Origin: Bacteroides xylanisolvens XB1A
Lineage (GTDB): Bacteria > Bacteroidota > Bacteroidia > Bacteroidales > Bacteroidaceae
Reading direction: 5' to 3'
DNA length: 64,000 nt
Assembly (NCBI RefSeq): GCF_000210075.1
Contig: NC_021017.1
Location: 5,827,428-5,891,427 of the forward strand
In this document: in pieces, positions 52,899 to 62,748 of the stretch
How the letters are laid out: every line of letters begins with the position of its first letter
Numbering within the stretch: position 1 is the first letter of the stretch
Position numbers and translations under genes: made by a program
Notes under the pieces: generated by a model
Databases searched by the model: none
Seen by the model: only the letters and a program-made list of their open reading frames with translations
Told to the model about the DNA's origin: nothing

Positions 52899-54053
52899 AT
52901 GAATCGCATTATTTTAAACGAAACTTCGTACTTCGGTGCCGGATGCCGTAGTGTCATTGCTGTGGAAGCAGCCAGACGTGGCTTTAAGAAAGCCTTTTTT
53001 GTAACGGATAAAGATCTTATCAAGTTTGGTGTGGCTGCCGAAATCATTAAAGTATTTGATGAAAATCAGATTCCTTACGAACTTTATAGTGATGTAAAAG
53101 CGAATCCTACGATTGCAAATGTACAAAATGGTGTGGCGGCATACAAAGCTTCCGGAGCCGATTTTATCGTTGCTTTGGGCGGCGGTTCTTCCATCGATAC
53201 TGCCAAAGGAATCGGTATTGTTGTGAACAATCCGGATTTTGCAGACGTGAAATCTCTGGAAGGGGTAGCCGATACCAAACACAAAGCGGTGCCTACTTTC
53301 GCGCTGCCTACTACTGCCGGAACAGCTGCGGAGGTAACGATCAATTATGTGATTATTGATGAAGATGCCCGCAAGAAAATGGTTTGTGTAGACCCGAACG
53401 ACATTCCTGCCGTAGCTATCGTAGACCCTGAACTGATGTACTCAATGCCAAAAGGACTGACTGCTGCTACCGGTATGGATGCTTTGACTCATGCCATCGA
53501 AAGTTATATCACTCCGGGTGCTTGGGTAATGAGCGATATGTTCGAATTGAAAGCCATTGAAATGATTGCTCAAAACTTGAAAGCAGCTGTGGATAATGGT
53601 AAAGATGTGGCAGCCCGCGAAGCAATGTCACAGGCACAATATATTGCCGGTATGGGATTCTCGAATGTCGGTTTAGGAATTGTTCATTCGATGGCGCATC
53701 CGCTAGGTGCGTTCTATGATACTCCTCATGGGGTAGCCAATGCCTTATTGTTGCCGTATGTGATGGAATACAATGCTGAATCTCCGGCAGCTCCGAAATA
53801 TATCCATATTGCGAAAGCAATGGGAGTGGACACTACCGGAATGAGTGAAGCCGAGGGAGTAAAAGCGGCTGTTGAGGCAGTGAAAGCACTTTCTGCCAGT
53901 ATCAATATACCGCAGAAATTACATGAAATCAATGTGAAGGAAGAAGATATTCCTGCACTGGCTGTAGCTGCTTTCAATGATGTTTGTACAGGCGGTAATC
54001 CTCGTCCTACTTCGGTAGCAGATATCGAAGCTCTATATCGCAAAGCTTTCTAA
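52899..54053 (+). CDS. fucO: Lactaldehyde reductase (iron-dependent alcohol dehydrogenase)
   Basis: Reduces L-lactaldehyde from rhamnose breakdown to 1,2-propanediol, with NADH. The 384-aa group III alcohol dehydrogenase has GGGSSIDTAKGIGIV (nucleotide site), TTAGTAAEVT and the metal ligands in DALTHAIESYITPG and GIVHSMAHPLGAFYDTPHG. Also called rhaO in Bacteroides. Its position in the rha operon fits the role. Confidence 0.92.
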   Translation: MNRIILNETSYFGAGCRSVIAVEAARRGFKKAFFVTDKDLIKFGVAAEIIKVFDENQIPYELYSDVKANPTIANVQNGVAAYKASGADFIVALGGGSSIDTAKGIGIVVNNPDFADVKSLEGVADTKHKAVPTFALPTTAGTAAEVTINYVIIDEDARKKMVCVDPNDIPAVAIVDPELMYSMPKGLTAATGMDALTHAIESYITPGAWVMSDMFELKAIEMIAQNLKAAVDNGKDVAAREAMSQAQYIAGMGFSNVGLGIVHSMAHPLGAFYDTPHGVANALLLPYVMEYNAESPAAPKYIHIAKAMGVDTTGMSEAEGVKAAVEAVKALSASINIPQKLHEINVKEEDIPALAVAAFNDVCTGGNPRPTSVADIEALYRKAF

Positions 54054-54078
54054 AGTTAGTTTTTGCGGAAGTTCTTTT

Positions 54079-54171
54079 CACCACAGATTACACAGATTTA
54101 CACAGATTTAATTCTTAAATATCGGCTTCCGATTAGAAAATAATCTGTGTAAATCTGTGTAATCTGTGGTG
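54079..54171. repeat. Perfect 30-bp inverted repeat after fucO
   Basis: 54079-54108 is the exact reverse complement of 54142-54171, with a 33-bp loop. The arms contain CACAGATTTACACAGATT, a tandem of ACACAGATT units. It lies between fucO and rhaR and may also terminate the rha operon. Confidence 0.85.
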
Positions 54172-54190
54172 TTTTTCTGAAAATAATTCC

Positions 54191-54198
54191 TATTTTTG
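54191..54198 (+). promoter_or_regulatory. -7 box before rhaR
   Basis: TATTTTTG matches TAnnTTTG, 30 bp before the rhaR start codon, just beyond the inverted repeat. No clear -33 element. Confidence 0.5.
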
Positions 54199-54228
54199 TC
54201 CAACTCAATTACATGAAAACACACTGGT

Positions 54229-55128
54229 ATGATCGAGGATAATAGTTTAGGATTAGAATTTAAATATCTGATTGTAAATGACATGGACCGTAAATTCGGG
54301 CTATGGGTAAATACCGTCGGCTATCAATCCATTCCTCCTGATTCACCTTATCCGTTGAAAGAGCATCCTTCCGGTTACTTCTTTAATGCAGAAAAAGGAA
54401 GAGTGCTTCGTGAGTATCAATTGGTATATATCACCAAGGGACGTGGTTTGTTTTCATCTGATTCTACCTCTGAAAAGCAAGTTTGTAAAGGTCGGCTGAT
54501 GGTATTGTTTCCCGGACAATGGCATACTTATCGCCCGTTGCGGCAGACTGGTTGGACGGAATATTATATCGGTTTCGAGGGGCCTATGATAGACGCCATT
54601 GTTGATGATGCTTTTTTGTCGCAGGAACAGCAAATACTGGAAATAGGCCTTAATGAAGAGTTAGTCTCATTATTCTCCCGTGCTCTTGCCGTAGCCGAAG
54701 CGGATAAGATTTCCGCGCAACAATATCTTTCCGGGATTGTGCTCCACATGATAGGGATGATTCTTTCCGTCTCCAAGAATAAGGTTTTCGAGATGAGTGA
54801 TGTGGATCAGAAGATCGAACAGGCAAAAATCATTATGAATGAAAATGTTTCCGGCAATGTGGACCCGGAAGAGTTGGCTATGCGACTCAATATTAGTTAT
54901 TCATGGTTTCGACGTGTTTTTAAGGAGTATACAGGTTATGCTCCGGCTAAATATTTCCAGGAATTGAAACTTCGTAAAGCTAAACAAATGCTGGTGGGAA
55001 CTTCCCAGTCAGTAAAAGAGATTTCTTTTTTTCTAGGTTTCCAGTCAACCGAATATTTTTTCTCTTTCTTCAAGAAACGTACGGGACTTACTCCGTTGGA
55101 GTATCGTTCGTTCGGGCGGGAAGAATGA
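54229..55128 (+). CDS. rhaR: AraC-family rhamnose regulator
   Basis: A 299-aa transcription factor: an N-terminal cupin-type sensor domain (FNAEKGRVLREYQLVYITKGRG) and a C-terminal double helix-turn-helix with ELAMRLNISYSWFRRVFKEYTGYAPAKYFQELKL and SVKEISFFLGFQSTEYFFSFFKK. The location next to the rha operon and the weak -33 of that operon support activation by rhamnose. The effector is inferred from context. It has its own -7 box. Confidence 0.9.
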   Translation: MIEDNSLGLEFKYLIVNDMDRKFGLWVNTVGYQSIPPDSPYPLKEHPSGYFFNAEKGRVLREYQLVYITKGRGLFSSDSTSEKQVCKGRLMVLFPGQWHTYRPLRQTGWTEYYIGFEGPMIDAIVDDAFLSQEQQILEIGLNEELVSLFSRALAVAEADKISAQQYLSGIVLHMIGMILSVSKNKVFEMSDVDQKIEQAKIIMNENVSGNVDPEELAMRLNISYSWFRRVFKEYTGYAPAKYFQELKLRKAKQMLVGTSQSVKEISFFLGFQSTEYFFSFFKKRTGLTPLEYRSFGREE

Positions 55129-55168
55129 ATAGGATGAAGTCCATATCTATTAGTTATTTGGCTCTGAT

Positions 55169-55199
55169 TTTGGGAATATCATAAAAACTGTTACTTTTG
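55169..55199 (+). promoter_or_regulatory. Promoter of the hybrid regulator gene
   Basis: TTTG (55169-55172) is followed after 19 bp by TACTTTTG (55192-55199), a full consensus match, 37 bp before the start codon. Confidence 0.75.
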
Positions 55200-55236
55200 T
55201 GGCGAAGATAATGTGCTATAAACCATCATTCTTGAT

Positions 55237-58200
55237 ATGCGCGGACAAAAACTATCTAAGATCCATTTTCTTATTCTGTTATCTCTTTTAGGATTTATAT
55301 CTCCTCTTCAATCACAGGAATATAAGTTCAGAACATTGGGTGTGGAGGATGGATTGTCGCAAATAACGGTGAGCGATATTTGCCAGGATGAGAAGTCGCG
55401 TATATGGATTGCCACACTGGATGGTCTGAATTGTTTCGATGGCAATCATATCAAAGTCTTTAATCATTTTCATAACGATTCCATCAGTTATGGTAATCTA
55501 TATGTCACCCAGATGGTGGAGGACGGCCAGGGGAGTCTTTTTCTCTTGACTTCTACCGGACTTTTCCAGTTCGACCTTGAAACGGAGAAATATTATATTC
55601 TTCCGGTGCCTTCTCCTTCCACTCTTGCCAAAGGAAAGCTGGGAGTGTGGATTGCAGAAGGGGGAAAACTCTTCTTGTATGATAAGAATACCCGTTCCGT
55701 GAAACCCATGTATGCGGAGGTACATTTGCCGGACACCGGGCCGACAATGGTAGAAGGTTCGGAAGGAAATCTTTGGGTTGCTTTGAAAGATGGCGGGGTG
55801 ATGCGTGTGGATACTTGTGGATCGATGTCGCTTTATTTGCCCGGAATCAAGGTGATGAAACTGATAAAAAGTAACGATCAGAATATTTGGGTTGGTTCGC
55901 AGGATCATGGTGTTTTCTGTTTTTCACCTCAAGGTGCAGTCATACATCATTATGATTATAACGACAAGAGTGTTTACACGGTCCGGGATGATATGGCAAG
56001 AGCGTTATGTCAGGATTTGGAAGGAAATATATGGGTAGGTTACAGAAGCGGATTGAGTAAGATTGAGGTGGCTACCGGGAAAATATTTCATTATCAGGCG
56101 GATCCTAACCGGGTGGGGGCTATGTCCAATCGTTCGGTGACTTCTCTTTATACGGACAAACAAGGAACTGTCTGGGTGGGGACCTATTGGGGCGGCGTGA
56201 ATTTCTTCTCACCGGAATATCAACATTTTGTACATTATCATGCTTCGGATACCGGATTGTCTTTTCCGGTGGTGGGTGCTATGGCAGAAGATAAATCCGG
56301 AAATATATGGATTTGCACAGAAGGTGGAGGACTGGATTTATATCAACCGGAACAAGGAACATTCAAGCATTTTAATGCGCATACCGGATATCATTTTAGT
56401 ACGGATTATCTGAAAGATGTCGTTTTTGATGAGGCTAATAACTGCTTGTGGATTGCCGCTGACTTTACAAACAAGGTCAACTGTTTTCATCTTGATAACT
56501 ATCGGAATGATATATATGACCTCGAACCGCTCGGAGAGGAAAGTGTGGGAGAAGCTCTGTTTGCCTTGGCCGACACTCCTCGTAAATTGTATGTAGGTAC
56601 AACATCAGCAGTTGTTAGTCTGGATAAACAGACCTTAAAAACTGAAGTGTTGTTTCATCAAAAGGAGTTGTTTACACATAATTATAACACTTTGTTGCTT
56701 GATTCGAAAAACCGGCTATGGTTTGCTTCCGATGATGGTTGTGTAGCTTATGTGATTGATGAAGGACGCTTTGAAACGTATAGGATAAGTCTGAAGAAGC
56801 AGGTCAGATCTCAAAAAGAGCTGGTCAATGTCATCTATGAAGATCGAAGGGGAAACATTTGGGTCGGAACACATGGCAACGGGCTTTTCTTGTTGGATAA
56901 GAAAGAGCGATTGTTTCGTTTGCATACTCCTGAAAGTGTATTGTCGGGAGAAAATATCAGAGTGTTGGGCGAAACTCCTTCCGGGAATTTATTGATTGGT
57001 ACCGGACATGGATTGTCTGTGTTAGAACAGAAAGACGGGAAAGTGATAAACTTCAATTCTAAAACAGGATTTCCGCTGACTCTTGTTAATAGGAAATCCA
57101 TGCATGTATCCCGCAATCATGATATTTATATGGGAGGGGCTACCGGACTGGTTGCCATTCGTGAAAGTAGTTTGTCCTATCCTCCGAAAATATACGATTT
57201 GGAGTTGGCGCATTTGTATGTCAATAATAAAGAGATTACCACAGGCGATCAAACCGGCATCCTAAATAAGTCCTTTGCCTATACCGACCGGATTAAATTG
57301 AATTATTTGCAGAATGTGTTTTCTATCGGTTTCTCGACAGATAACTTTCTGCATATTGGCGGTGGTGAGGTAGAATACCGGTTGATAGGTTCTAATGACG
57401 AATGGAGTGAGAATCGTTTGGGGAATGATATTACTTATACAAATATATCTCCGGGCGATTATGTTTTTGAGATCAGATTGAAGAACTTTCCGGAAGTAAT
57501 TAGATCTCTTCATATAACGATCACACCACCTTTTTATGCCACCTGGTGGGCTTATACTATTTATGTGTGTGTGATTCTGACGATTCTATTCTTTGTGGTG
57601 AGAGAATATAGAATTCGGCTGTTCTTGAAAACCTCGTTGGATTTTGAACTTCGTGAGAAACAATACATTGAAGAAATGAACCAATCCAAACTGCGTTTTT
57701 TCACTAATATCTCACACGAAATCAGAACCCCTATTACTCTTATCCTGGGGCAGGTTGATCTGTTGTTGAATTCTGGTAAGTTGTCTACGTATGCTTATTC
57801 GAAATTACTGAATATACATAAAAATGCCGGTAACCTGAAATCATTGATAACGGAGTTGCTTGATTTTCGGAAACAGGAGCAGGGACTTTTGAAATTGAAA
57901 GTTTCTCAATTTGATTTATATTCTTTACTCAAAGAGCATTATGTATTGTTCAAAGAATTGGCAGCTAACAGGAATATTTCGTTTGTTTTGCATGCTGACT
58001 GTGAGCAATGCCTCGTGTGGGGAGATCGTATGCAATTGCAGAAAGTGGTTAATAACCTGCTGTCGAATGCTTTTAAATATACTTCAGACGGTGGAAGTAT
58101 CAGTATGGAATTGGCTGATGGAGCGGATGAATGTATGTTTTCTGTTTCAGACAATGGGGCAGGAATATCCGAGGAAGATTACGTGAAGATATTCGAGCGG

Positions 58201-59262
58201 TTCTATCAGGCCGAGAATATCGGACAGTATGGAGGAACGGGTATCGGGCTGGCTCTAAGTCAGGGGATTGTGAAAGCTCATCAGGGAGATATAACTGTAG
58301 AAAGCCAGTTGGGGAAAGGTTCATGTTTTAAGGTCACTCTGAAGAAAGGAGATGCTCACTTTGATTCTTCTGTTTCCCGGATTGAACCGGAGCAGGATAA
58401 GGAATATATTTATTATTCGGAAGATAAAGAACTATTGGTTAAGGAGGTACAGTCGGCTCAAAGTGAGAGTGGGACTACTGACTGCAAGCTGTTGGTTATT
58501 GATGATAATGAAGAAATCAGAAATATCCTTGTAGATATCTTTTCTCCATTGTACACGGTTGAAACTGCAAGTGATGGTGAGGAAGGGTATGAAAAAGTAA
58601 AAATGATGCAACCTGATCTGGTTATTTCGGATATTATGATGCCCGGAATGCCCGGAACGGAATTGTGTGCCAAAATTAAGAACAATATTGAAACTTGTCA
58701 TATCCCTGTCGTTCTTCTGACTGCCCTTAGTGCGCCCGAACGTGAGTTGGAAGGATTGAGAATTGGAGCGGATATTTATGTGGTGAAGCCATTTAATATG
58801 CGGCGGCTGGTGATGCAATGCAATAATCTGATTAATACCCGCAGACTTTTACAGAATAAATATGCCCATCAGCTGGATAGCAAAGCGGAGAAAATTGCAA
58901 CGAATGAACTCGATCAGAGGTTTATCGAACAAGCGACGCAGGTAGTGGAAGATAATATGGAAAATCCCGAATTCAGTGTAGATGTCTTCTCACGTGAGAT
59001 GGGGGTGGGACGTACTGTCTTATTCCAGAAGATAAAAGGTATCACGGGAAGTACGCCAAATAATTTTATCATGAATCTGCGTCTGAAAAAAGCGGCATAT
59101 TTTCTGCAGAATTCTCCGGAAATGAATATATCGGATATTGCTTACCGGTTAGGATTTGGAAATCCTCAATACTTCAATAAATGCTTTAAAGAACTTTTTG
59201 ATATTGCTCCTACGCAATACCGAAAAGCTCATAATACCTCCTCCGAACCCTCTGTGAAGTGA
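55237..59262 (+). CDS. Hybrid two-component system sensor/regulator (HTCS)
   Basis: A 1341-aa one-protein signalling system. Order: signal peptide; periplasmic sensor of beta-propeller repeats (many blocks like DLEGNIWVGYRSGLSK, to about residue 670) and a Y_Y_Y domain; membrane helix (about 768-790); HisKA with His827 in FFTNISHEIRTPITL; HATPase with NNLLSNAFKYT and GGTGIGLALSQGIVKAHQG; receiver with Asp1132 in DLVISDIMMPGMPG; C-terminal AraC helix-turn-helix (about 1225-1335). HTCS proteins bind a glycan fragment and activate the adjacent PUL, here the susC/susD pair downstream. Confidence 0.95.
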   Translation: MRGQKLSKIHFLILLSLLGFISPLQSQEYKFRTLGVEDGLSQITVSDICQDEKSRIWIATLDGLNCFDGNHIKVFNHFHNDSISYGNLYVTQMVEDGQGSLFLLTSTGLFQFDLETEKYYILPVPSPSTLAKGKLGVWIAEGGKLFLYDKNTRSVKPMYAEVHLPDTGPTMVEGSEGNLWVALKDGGVMRVDTCGSMSLYLPGIKVMKLIKSNDQNIWVGSQDHGVFCFSPQGAVIHHYDYNDKSVYTVRDDMARALCQDLEGNIWVGYRSGLSKIEVATGKIFHYQADPNRVGAMSNRSVTSLYTDKQGTVWVGTYWGGVNFFSPEYQHFVHYHASDTGLSFPVVGAMAEDKSGNIWICTEGGGLDLYQPEQGTFKHFNAHTGYHFSTDYLKDVVFDEANNCLWIAADFTNKVNCFHLDNYRNDIYDLEPLGEESVGEALFALADTPRKLYVGTTSAVVSLDKQTLKTEVLFHQKELFTHNYNTLLLDSKNRLWFASDDGCVAYVIDEGRFETYRISLKKQVRSQKELVNVIYEDRRGNIWVGTHGNGLFLLDKKERLFRLHTPESVLSGENIRVLGETPSGNLLIGTGHGLSVLEQKDGKVINFNSKTGFPLTLVNRKSMHVSRNHDIYMGGATGLVAIRESSLSYPPKIYDLELAHLYVNNKEITTGDQTGILNKSFAYTDRIKLNYLQNVFSIGFSTDNFLHIGGGEVEYRLIGSNDEWSENRLGNDITYTNISPGDYVFEIRLKNFPEVIRSLHITITPPFYATWWAYTIYVCVILTILFFVVREYRIRLFLKTSLDFELREKQYIEEMNQSKLRFFTNISHEIRTPITLILGQVDLLLNSGKLSTYAYSKLLNIHKNAGNLKSLITELLDFRKQEQGLLKLKVSQFDLYSLLKEHYVLFKELAANRNISFVLHADCEQCLVWGDRMQLQKVVNNLLSNAFKYTSDGGSISMELADGADECMFSVSDNGAGISEEDYVKIFERFYQAENIGQYGGTGIGLALSQGIVKAHQGDITVESQLGKGSCFKVTLKKGDAHFDSSVSRIEPEQDKEYIYYSEDKELLVKEVQSAQSESGTTDCKLLVIDDNEEIRNILVDIFSPLYTVETASDGEEGYEKVKMMQPDLVISDIMMPGMPGTELCAKIKNNIETCHIPVVLLTALSAPERELEGLRIGADIYVVKPFNMRRLVMQCNNLINTRRLLQNKYAHQLDSKAEKIATNELDQRFIEQATQVVEDNMENPEFSVDVFSREMGVGRTVLFQKIKGITGSTPNNFIMNLRLKKAAYFLQNSPEMNISDIAYRLGFGNPQYFNKCFKELFDIAPTQYRKAHNTSSEPSVK

Positions 59263-59597
59263 TTAAAATAAGTCATCTGAATTTTTAGACTAGATAAAAC
59301 GAACAATTCGATAGGGTGCAATATATTCAAATGCGATACTTTTGTGGCGTTGGATAATGCCAGCTTGTACTTGAGTTTTCTTTGGTTAGGTGTGTCCGCA
59401 CACACTTTCATTTGGTAGACCAGGTGCTGTGTAATCTTTATTCTAATATAATAATTATTGTGTAGTATTATGAAAGACAAATATCCATATAATAAATAAA
59501 AGATAACATCTTATTGGAGAGAATCAATATATTTTCCCCAATTAATTAAGTAGTGAGTAAAACCTTGATAATTAACCAATTTAATTTTATTCTAGTT
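59263..59597 (+). promoter_or_regulatory. Control region of PUL 2
   Basis: A gene-free gap of 335 bp. TACTTTTG at 59337-59344 matches the -7 box, with no -33 element at the right distance, as expected for an activator-dependent promoter. This would leave a leader of about 240 nt. A small GTGTG/CACAC hairpin is at 59390-59403. Nothing else is recognised. Confidence 0.5.
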
Positions 59598-62500
59598 ATG
59601 AAAAATTTGCAGAGTAGGACAAAAGTGCGGTTGCTTCAGTCGTTGCTTTTGATTTCCTTGAGTCTCTTTTTCCTTGTCAATCCGGCTTATGCTCAAGGCG
59701 GGTTTGCAGTGAAGGGAGTTATTGTGGATAAAACAGGATTTCCTTTGCCTGGCGCCAATGTGATGGAGAAGGGAACATCTAATGGGACAATTACAGATTT
59801 AGATGGTAATTTCTCATTGAATGTTTCGAAGAAGGGAGTTACTTTGACTGTATCATTCATGGGATATACCCCTAAAGATGTGGTAGTGAAAGATAAAACA
59901 ATGAATATTACGCTTGAAGAGAACTCTAAGCTATTGGACGAAGTAGTGGTAGTGGGGTACGGTACGATGAAAAAGCGTGATGTAACAGGAGCTATTACTT
60001 CCATCTCAAGCGAGGCCATTGAGCAAAAAATGGCTACTAATGTTTTTGAAGCATTGCAGGGAACTACTGCCGGTGTACAGGTGGTGTCCGGTTCCGGACA
60101 GCCCGGTGAATCTTCTTCTATCAAAATTCGTGGTACTTCCACTTTCTCTGCCGAAGGTGTGACTCCTCTTTATATTGTAGATGGTGTTCCTTTGGAAAGT
60201 ATCGATGGTATCAATACCAATGATATTACTTCTATGGAGATTTTGAAGGATGCCGCTTCTGCAGCTATCTACGGTTCGCGTTCGGCGAACGGTGTGATTA
60301 TTATCACTACCAAAAGTGGGCAAGAAGGTAAAGCCCGTATTGATATCAAGTATAATCACTCGTGGGGTACATTGTCTCACAAGGTGCCACAGGCAAACCG
60401 TAAAGAACGTTTGTTGTACGACCAGTATCGTAAAGAGTATTTTGAAACATACGGCGGAGGTAATCCGGATGAAAGTAGTGATATACTGAATGATCCGTTG
60501 AACTCTTTCTTTAATGTGGATAACGATTATCTGGACATGATTACAAGCACTGCACAAAAAGATCAGGTGGATATCAGTGTAGGTGGTGGTACAAAGAAAC
60601 TGAAATATTTCATCAATACCGGTTATTATAATGAGAAAGGTATTATTTCCAATACAGGTTTCCAGAGATTAAATACTCGTATCAACTCCGATTATTCACC
60701 GACAGACTGGATGAATATGGGTAGCCGTATTTCTTTGACTTATTCTAAAAAGAAAGGTCTGAATGAAGGTACTTTATTGAGCGCAGTGTTGACTCGTCGT
60801 CCTTATTTCAATACTTATTATCCGGATGGCTCTTTGGTCGGAGTGTTTAACGGTCAGAAGAACCCTATTGCGCAGGTCAATTATACCACCGACTTTACTG
60901 ATTCTTATAAGGCTAACTTCTTCCAGTTCTTTGAAATCAAATTCAACAAGTATTTGAAGTTTAGAGCTAATATTAATGCCAACTTCTATCTGGATAAACG
61001 CAAAAAACTCGAACCGAGTCTTATCACCGATGAATGGCAGAAACAGAATAAAGGTTATTCTTATAATTACCTGAACTGGAACTGGATGAATGAAGACATC
61101 CTTACTTATGCACGCAAAATAAAAGATCATAATTTTACGGCCATGGTAGGTGTTAGTGCACAGCAGTGGCGTTATGAAAACGAAACATTTGTGGGGATAA
61201 ACTCGTCTACAGATTTTATCTATACAATGAATGCTTTTGCCGCAAACCTGGATTTGTCATCTACAGGCTCCACATTAAGCAATCACTCTATGGCTTCCAT
61301 TTTTGCCCGTGTGACTTATGATTATAAAGGAAGATATTTGCTCAATGCCATTATGCGTCGTGACGGTTCTTCTCGTTTTGCCAAAGAGAACAAATGGGGT
61401 AATTTCCCTTCCGTATCTGTGGGATGGCGCTTCTCGGATGAGAAATTCATGAAATTTTCGAAAAAGTTTCTCGAAGATGGTAAGATCCGTGCAAGTTTCG
61501 GTATCACGGGTAACGAAGCAATCGGCAACTACGACTATATCTACTCTTATTCTCCGAATTCTATTTATGACGGAGTGGGTGGCGTTATTCCGACTCGTAT
61601 CGGTAAAGACAATCTGAAATGGGAGGAAACTAAACAATTCAACCTTGGTCTGGACTTGAATTTCTGGAATAGCCGTTTGACAGTCACTGCCGATTATTAC
61701 GATAAATATACAGACGGTTTGCTGGCAAACTACCAATTGCCTAAAGAATCCGGTTTTGCATATATGAAAACCAATGTCGGTGAAATGAGTAACCGAGGCT
61801 TTGAAATAGCTGTTACCGGTGATATTATCCGCACGAAGGACTGGAAGTGGAATGCTTCTTTCAATATCTCCAGAAACATCAACCGTATTGAGAAGCTGTC
61901 TGAAGGTAAGGCATATATGGAAGGTGATATCTGGTGGATGAAGGAAGGTGGCCGTGTGGGTGACTTCTACGGATTTAAAAGCGCCGGTGTCTTTGCATAC
62001 GACGAATCGAATGCTTTCACTGATAAATGGGAACAACTGACTCCGGTGTTTGAGAATGGTGTATTCCAGTACAAATATTTGTTGGATGGAAAAGAATATA
62101 CAGGTAATATTCGTCAGAAGACGTTGCCGAACGGCAAACCGTTCCGTGGTGGAGATTACAACTGGGAAGAACCGGAAGGAACCCGTGATGGTGTGATTGA
62201 TGATAATGACCGTATGGTGATCGGTAATGCCATGCCTGATGTAACCGGTGGTTTGAATACAACGGTGACTTGGAAGAATTTGAGTTTATACTTAGGATTC
62301 TATTATTCATTGGGAGGACAGATTTATAATGCAGCCGAACATAATCGTAATATGTTCAAATACACCGGAACTACTCCTTCACCGGAAGTCATCCATAATA
62401 TGTGGTTGCATCCGGGTGACCAGGCAATCTATCCGCGTCCGTATAATGATGATTACAACAATGCCCGTATGGGTAACTCGTTCTATCTGGAAGATGCTTC

Positions 62501-62735
62501 CTTTATTCGTTTGCAGAACATACGTGTAGCATACGATCTTCCTGAAAACTGGATAAAGAAGCTGATGTTGAAGAATATAAATATCTACGCTTTTGTAAAC
62601 AACGCCTTGACATGGACCAACTATTCGGGATTCGATCCTGAATTCTCTACCAACAATCCTCTGCAGGTAGGTAAAGACTCTTACCGTTATCCGAGAAAGA
62701 GAGAATATGGTATTGGTTTTTCTGCAAACTTTTAA
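59598..62735 (+). CDS. SusC/RagA-family TonB-dependent transporter (PUL 2)
   Basis: A 1045-aa outer-membrane transporter from ATG 59598 (MKNLQSRTKVRLL). The signal peptide ends near AYAQGG; a carboxypeptidase-regulatory-like domain (VKGVIVDKTGFPLPGANVM), a plug (DEVVVVGYGTMKKRDVTGAI and GVIIITTKSGQEGKARI) and the barrel follow, ending in REYGIGFSANF. It has no STN domain, consistent with control by the upstream hybrid regulator and not an ECF sigma. A longer frame to 59553 has no signal peptide at its start. The SusD partner begins 13 bp downstream. Confidence 0.95.
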   Translation: MKNLQSRTKVRLLQSLLLISLSLFFLVNPAYAQGGFAVKGVIVDKTGFPLPGANVMEKGTSNGTITDLDGNFSLNVSKKGVTLTVSFMGYTPKDVVVKDKTMNITLEENSKLLDEVVVVGYGTMKKRDVTGAITSISSEAIEQKMATNVFEALQGTTAGVQVVSGSGQPGESSSIKIRGTSTFSAEGVTPLYIVDGVPLESIDGINTNDITSMEILKDAASAAIYGSRSANGVIIITTKSGQEGKARIDIKYNHSWGTLSHKVPQANRKERLLYDQYRKEYFETYGGGNPDESSDILNDPLNSFFNVDNDYLDMITSTAQKDQVDISVGGGTKKLKYFINTGYYNEKGIISNTGFQRLNTRINSDYSPTDWMNMGSRISLTYSKKKGLNEGTLLSAVLTRRPYFNTYYPDGSLVGVFNGQKNPIAQVNYTTDFTDSYKANFFQFFEIKFNKYLKFRANINANFYLDKRKKLEPSLITDEWQKQNKGYSYNYLNWNWMNEDILTYARKIKDHNFTAMVGVSAQQWRYENETFVGINSSTDFIYTMNAFAANLDLSSTGSTLSNHSMASIFARVTYDYKGRYLLNAIMRRDGSSRFAKENKWGNFPSVSVGWRFSDEKFMKFSKKFLEDGKIRASFGITGNEAIGNYDYIYSYSPNSIYDGVGGVIPTRIGKDNLKWEETKQFNLGLDLNFWNSRLTVTADYYDKYTDGLLANYQLPKESGFAYMKTNVGEMSNRGFEIAVTGDIIRTKDWKWNASFNISRNINRIEKLSEGKAYMEGDIWWMKEGGRVGDFYGFKSAGVFAYDESNAFTDKWEQLTPVFENGVFQYKYLLDGKEYTGNIRQKTLPNGKPFRGGDYNWEEPEGTRDGVIDDNDRMVIGNAMPDVTGGLNTTVTWKNLSLYLGFYYSLGGQIYNAAEHNRNMFKYTGTTPSPEVIHNMWLHPGDQAIYPRPYNDDYNNARMGNSFYLEDASFIRLQNIRVAYDLPENWIKKLMLKNINIYAFVNNALTWTNYSGFDPEFSTNNPLQVGKDSYRYPRKREYGIGFSANF

Positions 62736-62748
62736 TTGAAGATATCGT

